Source: Arthrobacter sp. GMC3 (GTDB lineage Bacteria; Actinomycetota; Actinomycetes; Actinomycetales; Micrococcaceae). Taken from it: a DNA stretch of 64,000 nucleotides. Position numbers and translations under genes: made by a program. The DNA lies in assembly GCF_002929305.1 (NCBI RefSeq), contig NZ_PJIO01000004.1, positions 143,963 to 207,962 on the forward strand, written 5' to 3'. The notes below the pieces were generated by a model. That model made no database searches. It was not told the origin of the DNA and saw only the letters and a program-made list of their open reading frames with translations. Within the stretch, counting starts at the first letter, position 1. Every line of letters starts with the position of its first letter. This document shows positions 1-8,681 of this stretch, in pieces.

Positions 1-988
1 TGGTGGGGATGAGTTCGTTCGGAGGAGCATCCTGGCCGTCGATCATGGACAACAACAGGGCCGTGGCCCGTTTGCCCACTTCGCCAAAATTCTGGTGAAC
101 ACTGGTCAGGGCCGGCCAATACGCGGCGGCGTCCTCGGCGTCGTCGAACCCCACCACGCTGACGTAGCCGGGTATCTGCCAACCCTTTTCATGGAAAGCG
201 TGCATAACGCCCAAGGCCATTTGGTCGTTGGCGGCAAAGACGGCGGTGGGCGGCTGCGACGAGGCCGCAATTTGCCGGCCCAACACTATGCCCGAAGCCG
301 CCGTCCAGTCTCCGAGCAGGACCGGTGGCGCCTGAAGGTTGGCGGCCTTCATGGTGTGCAAGAACGCTTCCCGGCGACGCTTGGCAGAAAAGGACGACTC
401 GGGCCCGGAAACGTGAACAATCTTCTGGTGACCCAGATCGATCAGGTGCTGGGTGGCCAACCGGGCGCCCTGTTCCTGGTTGGTGTCAACAATGTTGTAG
501 GGCTGCGATCCGTCGGAGTCCACGATGACCAGGGGCAGCCCGGCCGTGAGCTGCAACTTTTCCGGTGCCTCCACCTGGGCCGACATGATCAAAATGATGC
601 CGTCAACAGCCTGTTCCTCCAGGCGGCCAAAGGCACCGGCAACGTCAAGCTGGGTGGGGTCCAGAACCGGCAGCAGCGTGGTGGTGTACCCGGCTTCTGC
701 CGCCGACTCGGCCACAGCGTCCAGGGTCCGCTCATTGCCAAGGGTGGTGAGGTTAAAGGTGACCACGCCGATGCTGCGGAATCGTCCGGATTTCAGGTTT
801 CGGGCGGCACTGTTAGGGCGGTAGCCCAGTACCTTCATCGATGCCATGACCCGATCGCGGGTGTCTGGGCGCACGTTGCTCTGACTGTTGGCGACCCGGG
901 ACACTGTCTGGGCCGACACGCCTGCATGTGCCGCCACGTCCTTGATCGAGGCGCGGGACCGAGGTGGAGTGCTCAAATCATTCGTCAT
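1..988 (-). CDS. LacI-family transcriptional regulator (C-terminus cut by window edge)
   Basis: Reading leftward from an ATG at 988, the first 60 residues form a classical LacI helix-turn-helix (SIKDVAAHAGVSAQTVSRV, then the hinge-like YRPNSAARNL), followed by a sugar-binding periplasmic-protein-like domain (GRFRSIGVVTF onward, with DSDGSQPYN and ANDQMALGVM segments). At least 329 residues are present and the end lies beyond base 1. It is divergent from the alpha-galactosidase gene with under 50 bp between them, so it very probably represses that gene and responds to an alpha-galactoside or galactose. A TGACGTAAA core at 991-999 resembles half of a LacI-type operator and overlaps its own start region; this is only suggestive. 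Confidence 0.93.
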   Translation of the reverse strand, partial: MTNDLSTPPRSRASIKDVAAHAGVSAQTVSRVANSQSNVRPDTRDRVMASMKVLGYRPNSAARNLKSGRFRSIGVVTFNLTTLGNERTLDAVAESAAEAGYTTTLLPVLDPTQLDVAGAFGRLEEQAVDGIILIMSAQVEAPEKLQLTAGLPLVIVDSDGSQPYNIVDTNQEQGARLATQHLIDLGHQKIVHVSGPESSFSAKRRREAFLHTMKAANLQAPPVLLGDWTAASGIVLGRQIAASSQPPTAVFAANDQMALGVMHAFHEKGWQIPGYVSVVGFDDAEDAAAYWPALTSVHQNFGEVGKRATALLLSMIDGQDAPPNELIPT

Positions 989-1035
989 GGTGACGTAAAC
1001 ACTATCTGAATACCGCTATGAAAGGAACTTCCATC

Positions 1036-3306
1036 GTGACTGAATTAACTGATATGGCCGTGGTGATGCGTGCCGGGGGCGTCGCCCTGATTGTGGACCT
1101 TAGCGACGGGGATCTGCCGCAGGTGCTGCATTGGGGTGCAGACCCCGGCCTCCTGAGTGAGGACGCCCTTGTTGCCTTGCGGACCTCCGGGATTTTGCCC
1201 TTGGGCGCCAGTGAGGTTGATGAGCCGGTGCGGGTCTCCATACTGCCCGAGCACACCCGGGGATGGTTGGGACGGCCAGGAGTGAGTGGTTCACGGGGCG
1301 GGCTCGGCTGGTCCCCACGCTGGCGCACCAGCAAGCTCACCCTCAATGGCGCAGATCTTGGCGCCCCCACGGCCGGGAGTCACGGAGGTATTTCGCTGAT
1401 GAACTGCGGTGCCGGCACTCTAGAGGTAGAGGCCAGTGATCCCGCGGCGGAACTGGGGCTGGTGCTCACTGTCGAGTTTTCGGCCGAGGGCATTCTTCGA
1501 ACGCGGGCCGTGATCCAAAATCAGGCCGCGCAGCCGTATCAGCTGGACGAACTTGTGCTGTGTCTGCCCACGCCGGCCATTGCCAGCGAAATATTGGACT
1601 TTGCCGGGCGTTGGGGAGGGGAGCGGGCGCCGCAGCGCCGTCCCGTGACCATTGGGGCTCACCGCCGGGAGGGGCGCCACGGCCGCACCGGGCTGGATTC
1701 AGCCATGATCTTGACAGTCGGCACCCCCGGATTTGGCTTCGCCAGTGGCGAGCTGTGGGGCATCCATACGGCCTGGTCCGGCAATCATTTGCACCAGGTG
1801 GAGCGTGGACTCAGCGGCGTGCAGCTACTCGGCGGTGGCGAACTGCTGCTGCCCGGGGAAGTGCGGCTGGAGCAGGGGGAGCGCTACGAAAGTCCGTGGG
1901 TGTACGGCATCTACGGCAACGGCCTAGACGACGCCGCCCGCCGTATGCACCGGCACCTGCGGGCGCGTGTCAATCACCCGAACACGCCACGCCCCGTTAC
2001 CTTGAACGTGTGGGAAGCTGTGTATTTTGCCCATGATCTGCAGACGCTGGTGGATCTCGCTGACAAGGCCGCCGGGGTCGGTGTGGAACGGTTCGTGCTA
2101 GACGACGGCTGGTTTGGTGGGCGGCGCAACGACCAAGCCGGATTGGGAGACTGGGTGGTGTCACAGGACGTCTGGCCCCATGGCATGCACCAGCTAGTTG
2201 ACCATGTGAACTCCCTTGGAATGCAATTTGGTCTGTGGTTTGAACCCGAAATGGTGAACATGGACTCCGAGCTTGCCCGGGCACATCCGGAATGGATCAT
2301 GGCCACCGGTGGCAGGCTCCCGGTTGAATCACGCCACCAGCAGGTTCTCAACCTGGGCATCCCCGAATGCTACGAACACATCCGGGATGCCATGTGCGCC
2401 ATTCTGGATGACTACCAGATCGCCTACATCAAGTGGGATCACAACAGGGACTTAGTCGACGCCGGAACCCAGCCCTCCGGCCAGCCGGGCGTGCACACCC
2501 AAACACTCGCTTTCTACCGGCTCGTGGATGAATTGAAGCAACGCTACCCGGGGCTTGAAATTGAATCGTGTTCCTCCGGTGGTGGCCGGGTGGACCTGGG
2601 TGCGCTGGCACGTACCGACCGGATTTGGGTCTCCGACAACAACGACCCCCTTGACCGGCAGCTGATCAACCGGTGGACCACCCAGCTGGTACCCCCGGAA
2701 CTCATGGGCACCCACATCGCCTCGCGCACCTCCCACACCACGGGGCGCACTCACTCCCTCTCCTTCCGGGCGCAGACCGCACTCTTCGGGCACCTGGGGG
2801 TGGAGCTAGACCTGCGCAAGTCGGAAGACGCTGAACTCGCCCAAATCGGAGCCTGGATCGGCCTGCACAAGCAGCTCCGGGACGTCCTGCACCATGGTGA
2901 CCTTGTTCGCCTAGATCACCCGGACGAATCCCTGGCCGTCCACGGAGTCATCGCCGCAGACGGTTCACGGGCGGTCTTCTCCTACGTCTCGCTGGCCCGT
3001 GGCGTGGTCTCAAGTCCTGGCCGAATCAGGTTTCCAGGGCTCGATCCCGAGGGGACTTACCGGGTAGAGCCGCTGCTGGTGGACGGATTCGTTGACCACA
3101 TACAAGGCGCGCCGCCATGGTGGGAGACCCCCCTTGCGCAGGATGCGACCCCGGCAGACGACTCCGCGGGGGCGTGCTCCGCTGCGGAAACGGCGCCGTC
3201 GTTTGGCAGCCTCGAGCTCAGCGGGGCCCTGCTGGGGTCAGTGGGAATCGTCATGCCGGTGATTCATCCGGAACAGGGAGTGCTGTTTCTGGCCACCCGG
3301 ATTTAA
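1036..3306 (+). CDS. Alpha-galactosidase, GH36 family
   Basis: A 756-residue glycoside hydrolase that should release terminal alpha-galactose from melibiose/raffinose-type sugars. The N-terminal half is the beta-supersandwich domain and the central part the catalytic barrel (LDDGWFGGRRND, then WFEPEMVN). The nucleophile is Asp468 in KWDHNRD and the acid/base Asp534 in SDNNDPLDR; a spacing of 66 residues fits the family. The SCSSGGGR loop between them is also typical. I prefer GTG 1036 because AAAGGAA at 1020-1026 is a good ribosome binding site for it; an in-frame ATG at 1018 has none. There is no signal peptide, so the enzyme is cytoplasmic and needs a transporter that is not in view. Regulation is probably by the divergent LacI protein. 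Confidence 0.95.
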   Translation: MTELTDMAVVMRAGGVALIVDLSDGDLPQVLHWGADPGLLSEDALVALRTSGILPLGASEVDEPVRVSILPEHTRGWLGRPGVSGSRGGLGWSPRWRTSKLTLNGADLGAPTAGSHGGISLMNCGAGTLEVEASDPAAELGLVLTVEFSAEGILRTRAVIQNQAAQPYQLDELVLCLPTPAIASEILDFAGRWGGERAPQRRPVTIGAHRREGRHGRTGLDSAMILTVGTPGFGFASGELWGIHTAWSGNHLHQVERGLSGVQLLGGGELLLPGEVRLEQGERYESPWVYGIYGNGLDDAARRMHRHLRARVNHPNTPRPVTLNVWEAVYFAHDLQTLVDLADKAAGVGVERFVLDDGWFGGRRNDQAGLGDWVVSQDVWPHGMHQLVDHVNSLGMQFGLWFEPEMVNMDSELARAHPEWIMATGGRLPVESRHQQVLNLGIPECYEHIRDAMCAILDDYQIAYIKWDHNRDLVDAGTQPSGQPGVHTQTLAFYRLVDELKQRYPGLEIESCSSGGGRVDLGALARTDRIWVSDNNDPLDRQLINRWTTQLVPPELMGTHIASRTSHTTGRTHSLSFRAQTALFGHLGVELDLRKSEDAELAQIGAWIGLHKQLRDVLHHGDLVRLDHPDESLAVHGVIAADGSRAVFSYVSLARGVVSSPGRIRFPGLDPEGTYRVEPLLVDGFVDHIQGAPPWWETPLAQDATPADDSAGACSAAETAPSFGSLELSGALLGSVGIVMPVIHPEQGVLFLATRI

Positions 3307-3342
3307 GCCCGGACTTCCCGGAGCGCTCGGGTCAGGACCATC

Positions 3343-3400
3343 GCTACCGTTCCCCACTTTCGCGCCTCGGATACCGGGCGCGAAAGTGGGCAGCGGTAGC
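3343..3400. terminator. Long inverted repeat with ACTTTCGC core
   Basis: A near-perfect 24-bp stem: GCTACCG (3343-3349) pairs with CGGTAGC (3394-3400), and CCCACTTTCGCGCC (3353-3366) pairs with GGCGCGAAAGTGGG (3377-3390), with one G-T and one C-C mismatch between the blocks and a 10-base loop. It sits 37 bp after the alpha-galactosidase stop, so termination is the obvious role, although no T-run follows. The ACTTTCGC core recurs in the palindrome at 45438-45486. Confidence 0.75.
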
Positions 3401-3513
3401 GCTTTTGCGGATCCGACGTCGTTCCCGGTCCGCCACTGTCGGCGTCGGGCACTATGTGCGAGACTTGACCCCACGCTCTGGACAAATTTATTTGTCGGTG
3501 GGAGACTGGTGTC

Positions 3514-4146
3514 ATGTTCGATGTTGCAGTGATAGAGGATGCGGCCGCAGCCGAGGCGTCGCTGGATCCCATGCGGGCCAGGCTGCTGGCTGAACTTCGC
3601 CAGCCGGCCTCGGCGGCCACCGTGGCTGCCCGCATCGGACTGCCACGCCAAAAAGTGAACTACCACCTGAAAATGCTCGAAAAGTATGGGCTGGTGACAC
3701 TGGTTCAGGAGCACCGCCGCGGCAATGTGACCGAAAGAGTCATGGGCGCCACGGCGCGTTCCTACGTGATTTCACCGGCTGCCCTGCCCGGCGTGGCCCC
3801 CGATCCCGGACTTGCCCCCAACCGGCTCTCGGCCCGCTGGATGCTGGCAGTGGCCGCCCGCCTGGTCAACGACGTCGGCGCTCTCATCACCGGGGCGGAT
3901 GCCGCCAACAAACGGTTGGCAACCTTTGCCCTGGACGGTGAACTGACCTTCGCGACGGCGGCGGACCGGGCCGCGTTCGTCGCGGAACTGTCGGCCTGCA
4001 CCGCGCAGCTGGTGGAAAAGTACCACAGCGCAGAGGCGGATTCGGGGCGCCAACATAGGCTCGTCGTCGCCCTTCACCCCAGTGTCAAAAAGCATGCAAT
4101 AGATCTACACAACCCCGCCGGGACCGCCGGCCGCATTGAGGAGTAA
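3514..4146 (+). CDS. ArsR-like winged-helix transcriptional regulator
   Basis: A 210-residue protein whose N-terminal 80 residues form an ArsR/SmtB-type winged helix (DPMRARLLAELRQP, then LPRQKVNYHLKMLEKYGLV as the recognition helix and wing). The remainder is a longer all-alpha region without the Cys/His clusters of metal-sensing ArsR proteins, so metal sensing is unlikely. It is followed after 3 bp by an SRPBCC protein; ArsR plus AHSA1/SRPBCC pairs are a common actinobacterial arrangement, presumably with co-regulation. The effector is unknown. Confidence 0.88.
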   Translation: MFDVAVIEDAAAAEASLDPMRARLLAELRQPASAATVAARIGLPRQKVNYHLKMLEKYGLVTLVQEHRRGNVTERVMGATARSYVISPAALPGVAPDPGLAPNRLSARWMLAVAARLVNDVGALITGADAANKRLATFALDGELTFATAADRAAFVAELSACTAQLVEKYHSAEADSGRQHRLVVALHPSVKKHAIDLHNPAGTAGRIEE

Positions 4147-4149
4147 GAG

Positions 4150-4869
4150 ATGGCCAAGGACTTTAAGATCGTCCATGAATCGGAGATCGACGGAACGCCC
4201 GATGCGGTGTTTTTTGCGGCGACGGAAGGCAACTCGGGCTGGCTATGGCCCTTGCCTGGCGAATTGGAGAAGAAGCTGGGCGGGGCCGGTCCCATGGGCA
4301 GCACCGTCACGGCCTGGGACCCGCCGCACCACTATGCCAGCCGGATGGAGGGGCCCAACGGGTTCTACAACGAACTGGAATTTGAGATTTCCCAACGGCC
4401 GGACGGGAAGTCCTGGCTGCGGTACGTTCACAGCGGTATCCTCTTTGAGGACTGGGATAACCAGTACGACGGCGCTACCAAGCACACGGCCTTCTATGTC
4501 CACACACTGGGCCAGTACGTGAAGTACTTCGCCGGGAAGCAGGCGGCCTTCGCCGATGTGCAAGGCCCGGAGACTTCCTCAGCGGCCGACGCGTTCATGG
4601 TGGTGAAGAAGGCGTTGGGGATAGACGACGCCGGAGCTGGCCGCAGCGTCAGCGTCGAGGTTCCCGGGCTCGGCATCATCGACGCCGTGGTGGATTATCA
4701 GGATCCGAACTTTGTGGGCCTGCGCACCGAGGACGCCATGTTCCGCTTCTTCGGACGCAACGCCTTCGGCGCGGTGGTGGGCATGACCGTGCACCTGTTT
4801 GCCGACGGTGCCGACGCCGATGCTGCCGGGGCCGCCTGGGGTGCGTGGCTGAACGGGCTGTACTCCTAG
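4150..4869 (+). CDS. SRPBCC/AHSA1-like protein
   Basis: A 239-residue protein starting with the polyketide-cyclase/AHSA1-type pattern (FKIVHESEIDGTPDAVFFAAT, then WDPPHHYASRMEG and a TLGQYVKYFAGK C-terminal helix of the first domain near residue 130). The helix-grip fold of this superfamily binds hydrophobic ligands. Residues 150-239 form an extra domain carrying a GRNAFGAVVGMTVHLF segment that I do not recognise. It is probably translated together with the ArsR-like regulator, given the 3-bp gap. No specific substrate can be deduced. Confidence 0.8.
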   Translation: MAKDFKIVHESEIDGTPDAVFFAATEGNSGWLWPLPGELEKKLGGAGPMGSTVTAWDPPHHYASRMEGPNGFYNELEFEISQRPDGKSWLRYVHSGILFEDWDNQYDGATKHTAFYVHTLGQYVKYFAGKQAAFADVQGPETSSAADAFMVVKKALGIDDAGAGRSVSVEVPGLGIIDAVVDYQDPNFVGLRTEDAMFRFFGRNAFGAVVGMTVHLFADGADADAAGAAWGAWLNGLYS

Positions 4870-4902
4870 GCGCCGGCCTGGCCCGCCAAAACCTTAGCTT
4901 TT

Positions 4903-4938
4903 CCGCATACCCGGCGTTGTTCATCAACGGGTGTGCGG
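4903..4938 (+). terminator. Stem-loop after the ArsR/SRPBCC pair
   Basis: CCGCATACCCG (4903-4913) pairs with CGGGTGTGCGG (4928-4938) with one G-U, around a 14-base loop. It lies 34 bp after the SRPBCC stop and 213 bp before the next start. It is probably a terminator. The rest of the 4870-5150 gap holds only a short hairpin, CCCGCAT/ATGCGGG at 5072-5090, in the transporter leader. Confidence 0.5.
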
Positions 4939-5150
4939 GAAGCATAGCGGCATGCGGACAGCCGGGGGCGGCCTTTCTTCGTGTGTATTTTTGCGCACCA
5001 CCTCTGCGCTTTTGGGCGTTGATGTTCACTCGCGAACCCTGCGATACTCACAGGAAACAACCAAGACGTGTCCCGCATCACAAATGCGGGCGGGATTGTT
5101 GTTGCCCTTTGTCAATGTCGACAAGCGCGCCCATGGTGCGGAGGAGAAAA

Positions 5151-6554
5151 ATGAGTGAACATGCTGAACCGTCTCAAACCCCGACACAGTCGGTAAAGAA
5201 TTCAGGGTTGCGGAAGGTCGTTGCCGCCTCCATGGCCGGGACAGTGGTGGAATGGTACGAATTTTTCCTGTACGCCACGGCTGTCAGTCTGGTGTTCGGC
5301 AAGATGTTCTTCCCTAACGCCGGCTCCGAGCTTGACGGGATCATGGCAGGGTTCCTGACCTACGCCGTCGGCTTCGTTGCCCGGCCCATTGGGGGAATCG
5401 TCTTTGGCCATTTCGGTGACAAATTCGGCCGCAAGAAGCTGCTGCAGCTGAGCATCATCCTGGTTGGTGTGTCCACTTTCTTGATGGGCTGCCTGCCCAG
5501 CTTTGGCCAGGTGGGCTACTGGGCGCCGGCACTTTTGGTGGGGCTGCGCTTCATCCAGGGCTTCGCCGTCGGCGGCGAATGGGGCGGCGCCGTACTGCTG
5601 GTGGCCGAGCATAGCCCCAACAGCTCCCGTGGATTCTGGTCGTCCTGGCCGCAGTCGGCCGTGCCGTTGGGCAACCTCCTCGCCACCGGCGTCCTGCTGA
5701 CCTTGTCCTCCGTGCTCAGTGAGGCCGCATTCCTGGGCTGGGGATGGCGCGTTGCCTTCTGGCTCTCAGCCGTCATTGTGCTGATCGGGTACTACATTCG
5801 GACCAAGGTTAGCGATGCCCCCATTTTCCTGAAGGCCCATGAGGAAATGGCTGACAACCCCGATGCTGGCTATGGCGTTTTTGAGGTGCTGCGCCGCTAC
5901 CCGCGTGGAGTTTTCACCGCCATGGGGCTGCGCTTCGCCGAGAACATCCTGTACTACCTGGTAGTCACGTTCTCCATCACGTACCTGAAAGTCATTCTTC
6001 ACGTCGACACCTCCCGGATCCTGTTGCTGCTCCTGGTGGCCCATGGCGTCCACTTCTGTGTGGTCCCGCTGGTTGGCAAGCTCTCGGACAGGATCGGCCG
6101 CAAGCCCACGTACATGCTTGGCGCGCTGACGGGTGCCACCTGGGGCTTCTTCGCCTTCCCCATGATGGATACCAAGGACGACTTCATGATCCTGGCATCC
6201 GTCACCATCGGCTTGATATTCCATGCACTCATGTACGCCGGGCAGCCCTCCATCATGGCCGAGATGTTCCCGACCCGGATGCGTTACTCCGGTGTGTCGT
6301 TGGGCTACCAGGTCACCTCGATTGTGGCCGGATCCTTGGCTCCCTTTATCGCCACCGGGCTGGTGGAACACTACAAGTCCTCCGTCCCCGTGGCCCTGTA
6401 CCTGCTCGGCGCCTGCATGGTGACAGCCGTTGCGGTGCTTTTCCTGAAGGAGACCAAGGGTGTTTCCCTGCAGGAGATTGACGACGCCGATGCTGCCGGA
6501 ACGCTGGCTCTGGGCCGTGCCGCCGCGGCCAAGTCCGAAGCCAAGGTGGGTTAG
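5151..6554 (+). CDS. MFS transporter, metabolite:H+ symporter (MHS) family
   Basis: A 467-residue, 12-helix major facilitator protein. Diagnostic features are the start of helix 1 (VVAASMAGTVVEWYEFFLYATA), the loop 2-3 motif GHFGDKFGRKKLLQ and the RFIQGFAVGGEWGGAVLL helix, all typical of the MHS group that carries shikimate, citrate, alpha-ketoglutarate, proline/betaine and related organic acids. ATG 5151 is chosen for GGAGGAGA immediately upstream; the frame stays open further upstream, but without a membrane protein-like sequence. It is followed after 4 bp by a 3-hydroxybutyrate-dehydrogenase-like gene, so uptake of 3-hydroxybutyrate or a related hydroxy acid is a reasonable inference. Confidence 0.92.
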   Translation: MSEHAEPSQTPTQSVKNSGLRKVVAASMAGTVVEWYEFFLYATAVSLVFGKMFFPNAGSELDGIMAGFLTYAVGFVARPIGGIVFGHFGDKFGRKKLLQLSIILVGVSTFLMGCLPSFGQVGYWAPALLVGLRFIQGFAVGGEWGGAVLLVAEHSPNSSRGFWSSWPQSAVPLGNLLATGVLLTLSSVLSEAAFLGWGWRVAFWLSAVIVLIGYYIRTKVSDAPIFLKAHEEMADNPDAGYGVFEVLRRYPRGVFTAMGLRFAENILYYLVVTFSITYLKVILHVDTSRILLLLLVAHGVHFCVVPLVGKLSDRIGRKPTYMLGALTGATWGFFAFPMMDTKDDFMILASVTIGLIFHALMYAGQPSIMAEMFPTRMRYSGVSLGYQVTSIVAGSLAPFIATGLVEHYKSSVPVALYLLGACMVTAVAVLFLKETKGVSLQEIDDADAAGTLALGRAAAAKSEAKVG

Positions 6555-6558
6555 GTTG

Positions 6559-7323
6559 ATGCCTGAAAGTGAAGCGGGGACCGGTCCATTGGCCGGGCGG
6601 CGCGCACTTGTGACCGGGGGCGCTGGCGGATTGGGGGCAGCCTGCGCCCGGGCGCTGGCAGCCCAGGGAGCCCACGTCATCGTGGCCGACCGCGACGGGG
6701 CAGGGGCCGCCGCCGTGGCGGCTGAGATAGGCGGTGAGTTCTGGGAGGTAGATCTGCTGGACACCGCGGCGTTGGAATCGCTGACCTTGCAGGTAGACAT
6801 CCTTGTCAACAACGCAGGCATCCAAACCATCAGCCCCATCGAGGACTTTGACCCGGCCGCGTTCCGGCGCATCCTGGCCATCATGCTGGAGGCGCCGTTC
6901 CTGCTGATCCGCGCCGCACTGCCGCACATGTATGCCCAGGGATATGGGCGGATCATCAACATGTCCTCCATCCACGGCCTGCGCGCATCCGCCTTCAAGT
7001 CCGCATATGTGGCAGCCAAGCACGGTTTGGAGGGGCTGTCCAAGGTGACCGCCTTGGAAGGTGGCGCCCATGGGGTTACCAGCAACTGCGTCAACCCCGG
7101 CTATGTGCGGACGCCACTGGTGGAGGGGCAGATCGCCGGGCAGGCTGCCACCCACGGCATCCCCGAGGACCGGGTGCTGGCCGAGGTCATGCTGGCCAAG
7201 AACGCCATCAAGCGTCTGATTGAACCGGAGGAGATTGCCGGACTCGTCACCTGGCTTGCCTCCGACCAGGCAGCCATGGTCACCGGCGCCGCCCACGTCA
7301 TGGACGGTGGTTGGTCGGCCTAA
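6559..7323 (+). CDS. Short-chain dehydrogenase, probable 3-hydroxybutyrate dehydrogenase
   Basis: A 254-residue SDR. It has the nucleotide-binding TGGAGGLG (residues 19-26), NNAG (84-87), catalytic Ser137 in NMSSIHG, and Tyr150/Lys154 in SAYVAAKHG. The C-terminal half (HGVTSNCVNPGYVRTPLVE, RLIEPEEIAGLV, and the final HVMDGGWSA) matches the D-3-hydroxybutyrate dehydrogenase subgroup closely, an enzyme that oxidises 3-hydroxybutyrate to acetoacetate with NAD. It is coupled to the preceding MHS transporter with a 4-bp gap. Another 3-hydroxyacid cannot be excluded from sequence alone. Confidence 0.88.
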   Translation: MPESEAGTGPLAGRRALVTGGAGGLGAACARALAAQGAHVIVADRDGAGAAAVAAEIGGEFWEVDLLDTAALESLTLQVDILVNNAGIQTISPIEDFDPAAFRRILAIMLEAPFLLIRAALPHMYAQGYGRIINMSSIHGLRASAFKSAYVAAKHGLEGLSKVTALEGGAHGVTSNCVNPGYVRTPLVEGQIAGQAATHGIPEDRVLAEVMLAKNAIKRLIEPEEIAGLVTWLASDQAAMVTGAAHVMDGGWSA

Positions 7324-7401
7324 GGTGACGACCCGCCATAAGGAACGACGGCGGGGCGCACCTCGCGGCGGCAGCCAGCCTTCCGCCGTCGTCCCCTTGC
7401 A

Positions 7402-7587
7402 ACGCCGTATCAGTTTTGGTCGAGAATTCTCCAACGCGGTATCAGCTTTGGTCGAGAAATCTGAGACGCGGTATCACCATCTGAAATTGTGGGGCCTTGT
7501 TTGCACGCGGGGTGATACGGCGTTGCTTGAAATCCTGCCAATGGTGATACGGCGTTGCCTGAAATCCTGCCAAAGGTGATACGGCGT
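7402..7587. repeat. Head-to-head pair of 32-bp-period repeat arrays
   Basis: ACGCSGTATCA starts at 7402, 7434 and 7466; its reverse complement TGATACGGCGT starts at 7513, 7545 and 7577. Every step is exactly 32 bp. The outermost copies are perfect inverted 11-mers, giving a 186-bp unit ending 3 bp before the LysR stop codon. The intervals also resemble one another: left copies read GATTTCTCGACCAAAGC or similar on the minus strand, and right copies GAAATCCTGCCAAAGG. Multiple subterminal repeats in inverted orientation are what the ends of some transposable elements, such as IS21-type, look like, so a solo-end or MITE remnant is likely. No transposase gene is present. Confidence 0.75.
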
Positions 7588-7590
7588 TTG

Positions 7591-8502
7591 TCAGTCGGGG
7601 AGGAGCTGCTGGCGGCGCTGGCGGGTTTCCTGCAGGAACGCCGCCACCACCGCCTGCACGGCAGGGGAGCGCAGTGACTCGGGCCGTGCAGCCGCCCAGA
7701 ACTGCACCTTTTGCGCCACGTCGTCGGGCAGAACCCGAACAAACCCCTCCTGCCCGTCCACCATGAACGCAGGCAACATGCCAATCCCGGCGTTCGCCCG
7801 CACCGCCTCGACTTGGGCGAACACGCTGGTGGCCTGGAAATCCGCTGGCTTGGCGGTCACCGTCCGGTGCTGTTGGGCCAGCTCAGCCACTTGCAGGGTT
7901 GATTCCACATAGGAAACAAAGCTGTGGGAGGCCAGAGACTCCACCGAGTCCGGCATGCCGTGCTCGACGACATAGCCGGCGCCCGCGTATAGCCGCAAGG
8001 TGTAGTCGGAGAGCAGGATGGTCTGCGCCCTCCCGGCCTCGACGCTTCCCGCCACCACCTCAACGTCAACACCGGAGCGGTTTTGGCTCAACCGGCGCGT
8101 GCCACTGAGCAATTCCACTCGCAAAAGGGGGTGTTTGGCTTGTAGCCGGGCCAGGGCCGGTGCAGCGATGAGTGCGCCAAATCCGTCGGAGGCGCTCACC
8201 CGCACTACCCCGGAAACGGTGTCCACGCCATCTTGAATGCCCGAAGACAGGGCGCGAAGGCTCTCTTCGATGCCTTCGGCGGCGCTAACCGCGGCCCGGC
8301 CCAGCTCCGTCAACTCCCATCCGTGGGGCGTGCGTTCTAGCGTGCGCCCACCGAGCTGCTTGTCCAGGGCTAGGATCCGGCGGGAGACGGTGGTGTGGGT
8401 TGTCTCCAGCGCATCAGCCACCGCGGTGAAACGGCCAAGCCGGGCCACCGTGAGCAGGATCAGCAGGTCATCGGGACTGGGAAACCGCTTGAATTCCACC
8501 AT
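7591..8502 (-). CDS. LysR-family transcriptional regulator
   Basis: A 303-residue LysR protein. Residues 8-65 are the winged helix (LLILLTVARLGRFTAVADAL, TTHTTVSRRILALDKQLGG), followed by the periplasmic-binding-like effector domain. Start ATG 8502 has GGAAGG about 10 bases upstream; the reading frame extends back to 8595 but that part is Cys/Pro-rich and unlike any LysR. It is divergent from the dehydrogenase/CoA-transferase operon beginning at 8682, which it presumably controls. A candidate LysR box lies at 8547-8566 between them. The effector is probably an intermediate of that pathway. Confidence 0.92.
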   Translation of the reverse strand: MVEFKRFPSPDDLLILLTVARLGRFTAVADALETTHTTVSRRILALDKQLGGRTLERTPHGWELTELGRAAVSAAEGIEESLRALSSGIQDGVDTVSGVVRVSASDGFGALIAAPALARLQAKHPLLRVELLSGTRRLSQNRSGVDVEVVAGSVEAGRAQTILLSDYTLRLYAGAGYVVEHGMPDSVESLASHSFVSYVESTLQVAELAQQHRTVTAKPADFQATSVFAQVEAVRANAGIGMLPAFMVDGQEGFVRVLPDDVAQKVQFWAAARPESLRSPAVQAVVAAFLQETRQRRQQLLPD

Positions 8503-8546
8503 GGATGGGTTCCTTCCGGGTGGGTGGGGAGGGCAGCGTGCCAACT

Positions 8547-8566
8547 TATGTGCACAAATACACATA
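8547..8566. promoter_or_regulatory. Candidate LysR operator
   Basis: TATGTG (8547-8552) and CACATA (8561-8566) form an exact inverted repeat with an 8-base spacer. It lies in the 179-bp divergent gap between the LysR gene and the 8682 operon, the usual position and geometry of a LysR recognition site. Assignment is by position and symmetry only. Confidence 0.5.
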
Positions 8567-8681
8567 CGCTCTGCTTTTTTCGGTCTTGTTTGCACTCTAA
8601 CAGGGTGTGATGCTGGTCATATCGGCCGGTGTTGGTGGACCGGGACATAATGGACAAACGTGGAGCAAGGGAGCTTTCATC

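Noticed and set aside
95..1009. 304-codon plus-strand frame at the window start
   Set aside because: Antisense to the LacI gene, whose helix-turn-helix and ligand domain are unmistakable.
5072..5090. Short hairpin CCCGCAT/ATGCGGG in the transporter leader considered as a riboswitch
   Set aside because: Only a 7-bp stem with no conserved blocks of any known riboswitch class.
5766..7094. 442-codon open frame on the minus strand
   Set aside because: Antisense to the MHS transporter and SDR genes, both of which carry clear motifs; a GC-bias shadow.
7402..7587. 32-bp-period repeats considered as a CRISPR array
   Set aside because: The conserved core is only 11 bp, the spacers are themselves related, the two halves are inverted and no cas genes are present.
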